Below the pieces are notes generated by a model, which worked only from the letters and a program-made list of their open reading frames with translations, did no database searches and was not told the DNA's origin. From CAZQHK01 sp964593455 (GTDB taxonomy: Bacteria > Muiribacteriota > CAYSPT01), in the NCBI GenBank assembly GCA_964593455.1, contig CAZQHK010000004.1, positions 1 through 64,000 of the forward strand: a stretch of DNA of 64,000 nt. Reading direction: 5' to 3'. Below, in pieces: positions 62,571-64,000 of this stretch (the first letter of the stretch is position 1; every line of letters starts with the position of its first letter). The translations under genes were made by a program, and so were the position numbers.

Positions 62571-63086
62571 TCACTTTCTCTCCAGAGCACCCTGGCAGAA
62601 ATTCTCCAGAGGATTGCACTTCGTTACCTGAAACACACAGTCCAATCCCGCCAGGAGCTTAACCGCTCCACTAAAGCAGCCCAGGCGGGCGCATGTCAGG
62701 CTGGTAAGAGGAAGACCGTCATGCAAGAGATCGCTGCACTTGGACTGGTACGGACATTCTCGGACGGTGATTTCCAATCCGTCTTCCGAGGTCGACTTTA
62801 ATTCGAACTGGCTGATATTATCGAACAGACCGGCATGGATTCCGACGTGAATATAGTTGCGGACGGCGCCCTCGATGGTTTCGGCCCGCTCAGCGATGAT
62901 CCCATACTTATTAGCGAGAATACGCAGGAAATTCTCGGCGGCGTGCTCATAGGCCTTGGAGCAGAACTCCTGGGGAATGATTCCCTGAAGATCAAGGGCC
63001 GCTTTTTCGAATGCGGCCAGCCAGGTGCGAAGGAGTACATCCAGCGTTTGCTCCGAATTCAGTTTGCGTTCAGGTTCACCATACAT
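62571..63086 (-). CDS. Unrecognised cysteine-containing protein
   Basis: 171 residues. I do not recognise the family. The N-terminal 90 residues are helical. The C-terminal half holds regularly spaced cysteines (CPYQSKCSDL, CARLGCFSGAV, CVF, KCNPLENFCQG) that could bind a cluster or metal, or act as a sensor like V4R-type domains. GGAGGT precedes the ATG. It lies 15 bases after acetate kinase and just before the HEAT-repeat gene. Confidence 0.75.
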   Translation of the reverse strand: MYGEPERKLNSEQTLDVLLRTWLAAFEKAALDLQGIIPQEFCSKAYEHAAENFLRILANKYGIIAERAETIEGAVRNYIHVGIHAGLFDNISQFELKSTSEDGLEITVRECPYQSKCSDLLHDGLPLTSLTCARLGCFSGAVKLLAGLDCVFQVTKCNPLENFCQGALERK

Positions 63087-63101
63087 ATTGCCACCTCCTT
63101 T

Positions 63102-64000
63102 TTATAACTGGTCACACACACGGTCCCAGCCGGTCCCCTCTTCCGCCACCCGTGATACTTCAGTTTTGATAACCGCAGCCGTCTCTAGAGCTATCTTGAG
63201 CTCTTCATTGGTGGGAATAACCAGAACCGTCACCCGGCTTTTGCCGGTAGAGATGATGGTCCTGTTCTCATTGTTATACTTTTCTTCAATCATCACTCCC
63301 AAAAATTCGAGTCCCGAACAGGCGTGTTGGCGAACCCAGACTGAATTCTCGCCTATTCCCCCGGTGAAGGTTATCGCGTCGACTCCCCCCATGATGGCAG
63401 CGAAGGCGCCGATGTATTTTTTTATCCGGTAGATAAACATCTCCATGGCCAGGGCAGTTTGTTCATTACCGGCCTGCATCTCCTCCACTATTTCCCGAAC
63501 ATCGTTACTGACCCCGGAAACACCCAGCAGCCCGCTGCGCTTGTTGAGAATTTTCATTACCTCATCAACCTCCAGGGTCTCAGCATCCATGACAAACGGA
63601 ATGACAGCCGGATCGAGTTCCCCGGAACGGGTTCCCATGAGCAGACCATCCAGCGGCGTAAATCCCATGGTGGTTTCCACTGATCGCCCCCTGTCAACCG
63701 CAGCCATGCTGGATCCGTTGCCCAGATGACAGGTGATTATCTTCAGTTCATCAAGAGATTTTTCCATTGTTTTTGCCGTCTTTTCTGTCACGTAAAGATG
63801 TGATATCCCATGGAATCCATACTTTCTAATTCCATGTTTCCGGTAAAGTACCGGCGGAATACCGTACAGATAGGCGTAGTTGGGCAGCGTGTGGTGGAAG
63901 GCTGTATCGAATACACCGATCTGTTTCACGTGAGGAAGGAATCTCTTGCAGATATAAACACCGTTCAGGTTATGCGGATTATGAAGCGGGGCCAACTTGT
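63102..64000 (-). CDS. ackA: Acetate kinase, C-terminal part
   Basis: Incomplete: the N-terminus lies beyond the window edge. The segment has FDTAFHHTLP with its catalytic region, RKYGFHGISHLYV, HLGNGSSMAAVDRGRSVETTMGFTPLDGLLMGTRSGELDPAV and FTGGIGENS, the acetate/propionate kinase signatures. It makes ATP from acetyl phosphate. Two small genes follow in the same direction. Confidence 0.96.
   Translation of the reverse strand, partial: KLAPLHNPHNLNGVYICKRFLPHVKQIGVFDTAFHHTLPNYAYLYGIPPVLYRKHGIRKYGFHGISHLYVTEKTAKTMEKSLDELKIITCHLGNGSSMAAVDRGRSVETTMGFTPLDGLLMGTRSGELDPAVIPFVMDAETLEVDEVMKILNKRSGLLGVSGVSNDVREIVEEMQAGNEQTALAMEMFIYRIKKYIGAFAAIMGGVDAITFTGGIGENSVWVRQHACSGLEFLGVMIEEKYNNENRTIISTGKSRVTVLVIPTNEELKIALETAAVIKTEVSRVAEEGTGWDRVCDQL

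Noticed and set aside
1..64000. CRISPR arrays, rRNA genes or tRNAs other than selC
   Set aside because: No regular spacer-repeat array and no rRNA or second tRNA cloverleaf was seen on either strand.

Overview
The window reads as a piece of chromosome from an anaerobic bacterium with an outer membrane. The anaerobic signs are ferredoxin-linked 2-oxoacid oxidoreductases, heterodisulfide-reductase-like proteins, an Nfn-type transhydrogenase, a tungsten/molybdenum aldehyde oxidoreductase and acetate kinase. The outer membrane is suggested by a YaiO-like beta-barrel, a lipoprotein and a large exported protein ending in a FlgD-Ig-like sorting domain. The phylum cannot be assigned from the sequence alone. 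Strong TTGACA/TATAAT-type promoters are common and genes are tightly packed in operons with 4-base stop/start overlaps.

Layout. 1-2291: remains of an ABC transporter (ATPase without its N-terminal half, permease with a one-base frameshift). 2492-5822: selenocysteine genes selC, selB, selA. 5992-7766: moeA and a small iron-sulfur/FMN protein. 7838-13214 (minus): a methylmalonyl-CoA operon (CoA-transferase, mutase large and small subunits, epimerase, a methyltransferase, MeaB). 13537-19512 (plus): aldehyde ferredoxin oxidoreductase, a MoaD/ThiS-like protein, beta-ureidopropionase, dihydropyrimidinase and a class III aminotransferase, converging on preT-preA (minus, 19793-22404). Together these give the reductive uracil/thymine pathway and possibly carry thymine carbon to succinyl-CoA. 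22947-29560 (minus): a translationally coupled set of TPR protein, PqqD-like protein, ATP-grasp enzyme, PLP decarboxylase, urea-transporter/M23-peptidase fusion and YaiO-like barrel; I do not recognise it as a described system. 29862-31478: an IS110-family element sitting in a dispersed repeat. 31646-33064: a nucleobase permease. 33490-33918: a CBS-domain gene between inverted repeats.

34754-45837 (minus) is an energy operon: two KorAB pairs with KorC and KorD, a GltD/MvhD-type flavoprotein, an HdrD-like protein, and an HdrA-like protein whose frame is interrupted by two UGA codons that I read as selenocysteine, followed by two hairpins with GGUC apical loops. 46114-48401 (plus) encodes an NfnAB-like transhydrogenase. 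48498-54089 (minus) is a citrate synthase - aconitase - isocitrate dehydrogenase operon in which a monomeric IDH appears to have replaced a dimeric IDH, leaving a 3' scrap of the old gene. The right end holds cutA, ndk, a 1449-residue exported protein with its TPR lipoprotein, a HEAT-repeat protein, an unrecognised cysteine-rich protein and the C-terminal part of acetate kinase.

Genes for making and using selenocysteine (selA, selB, selC) and a probable selenoprotein are in the same window, which supports the recoding reading. Intergenic spaces from about 18 to 34 kb carry several families of dispersed repeats and stem-loops.
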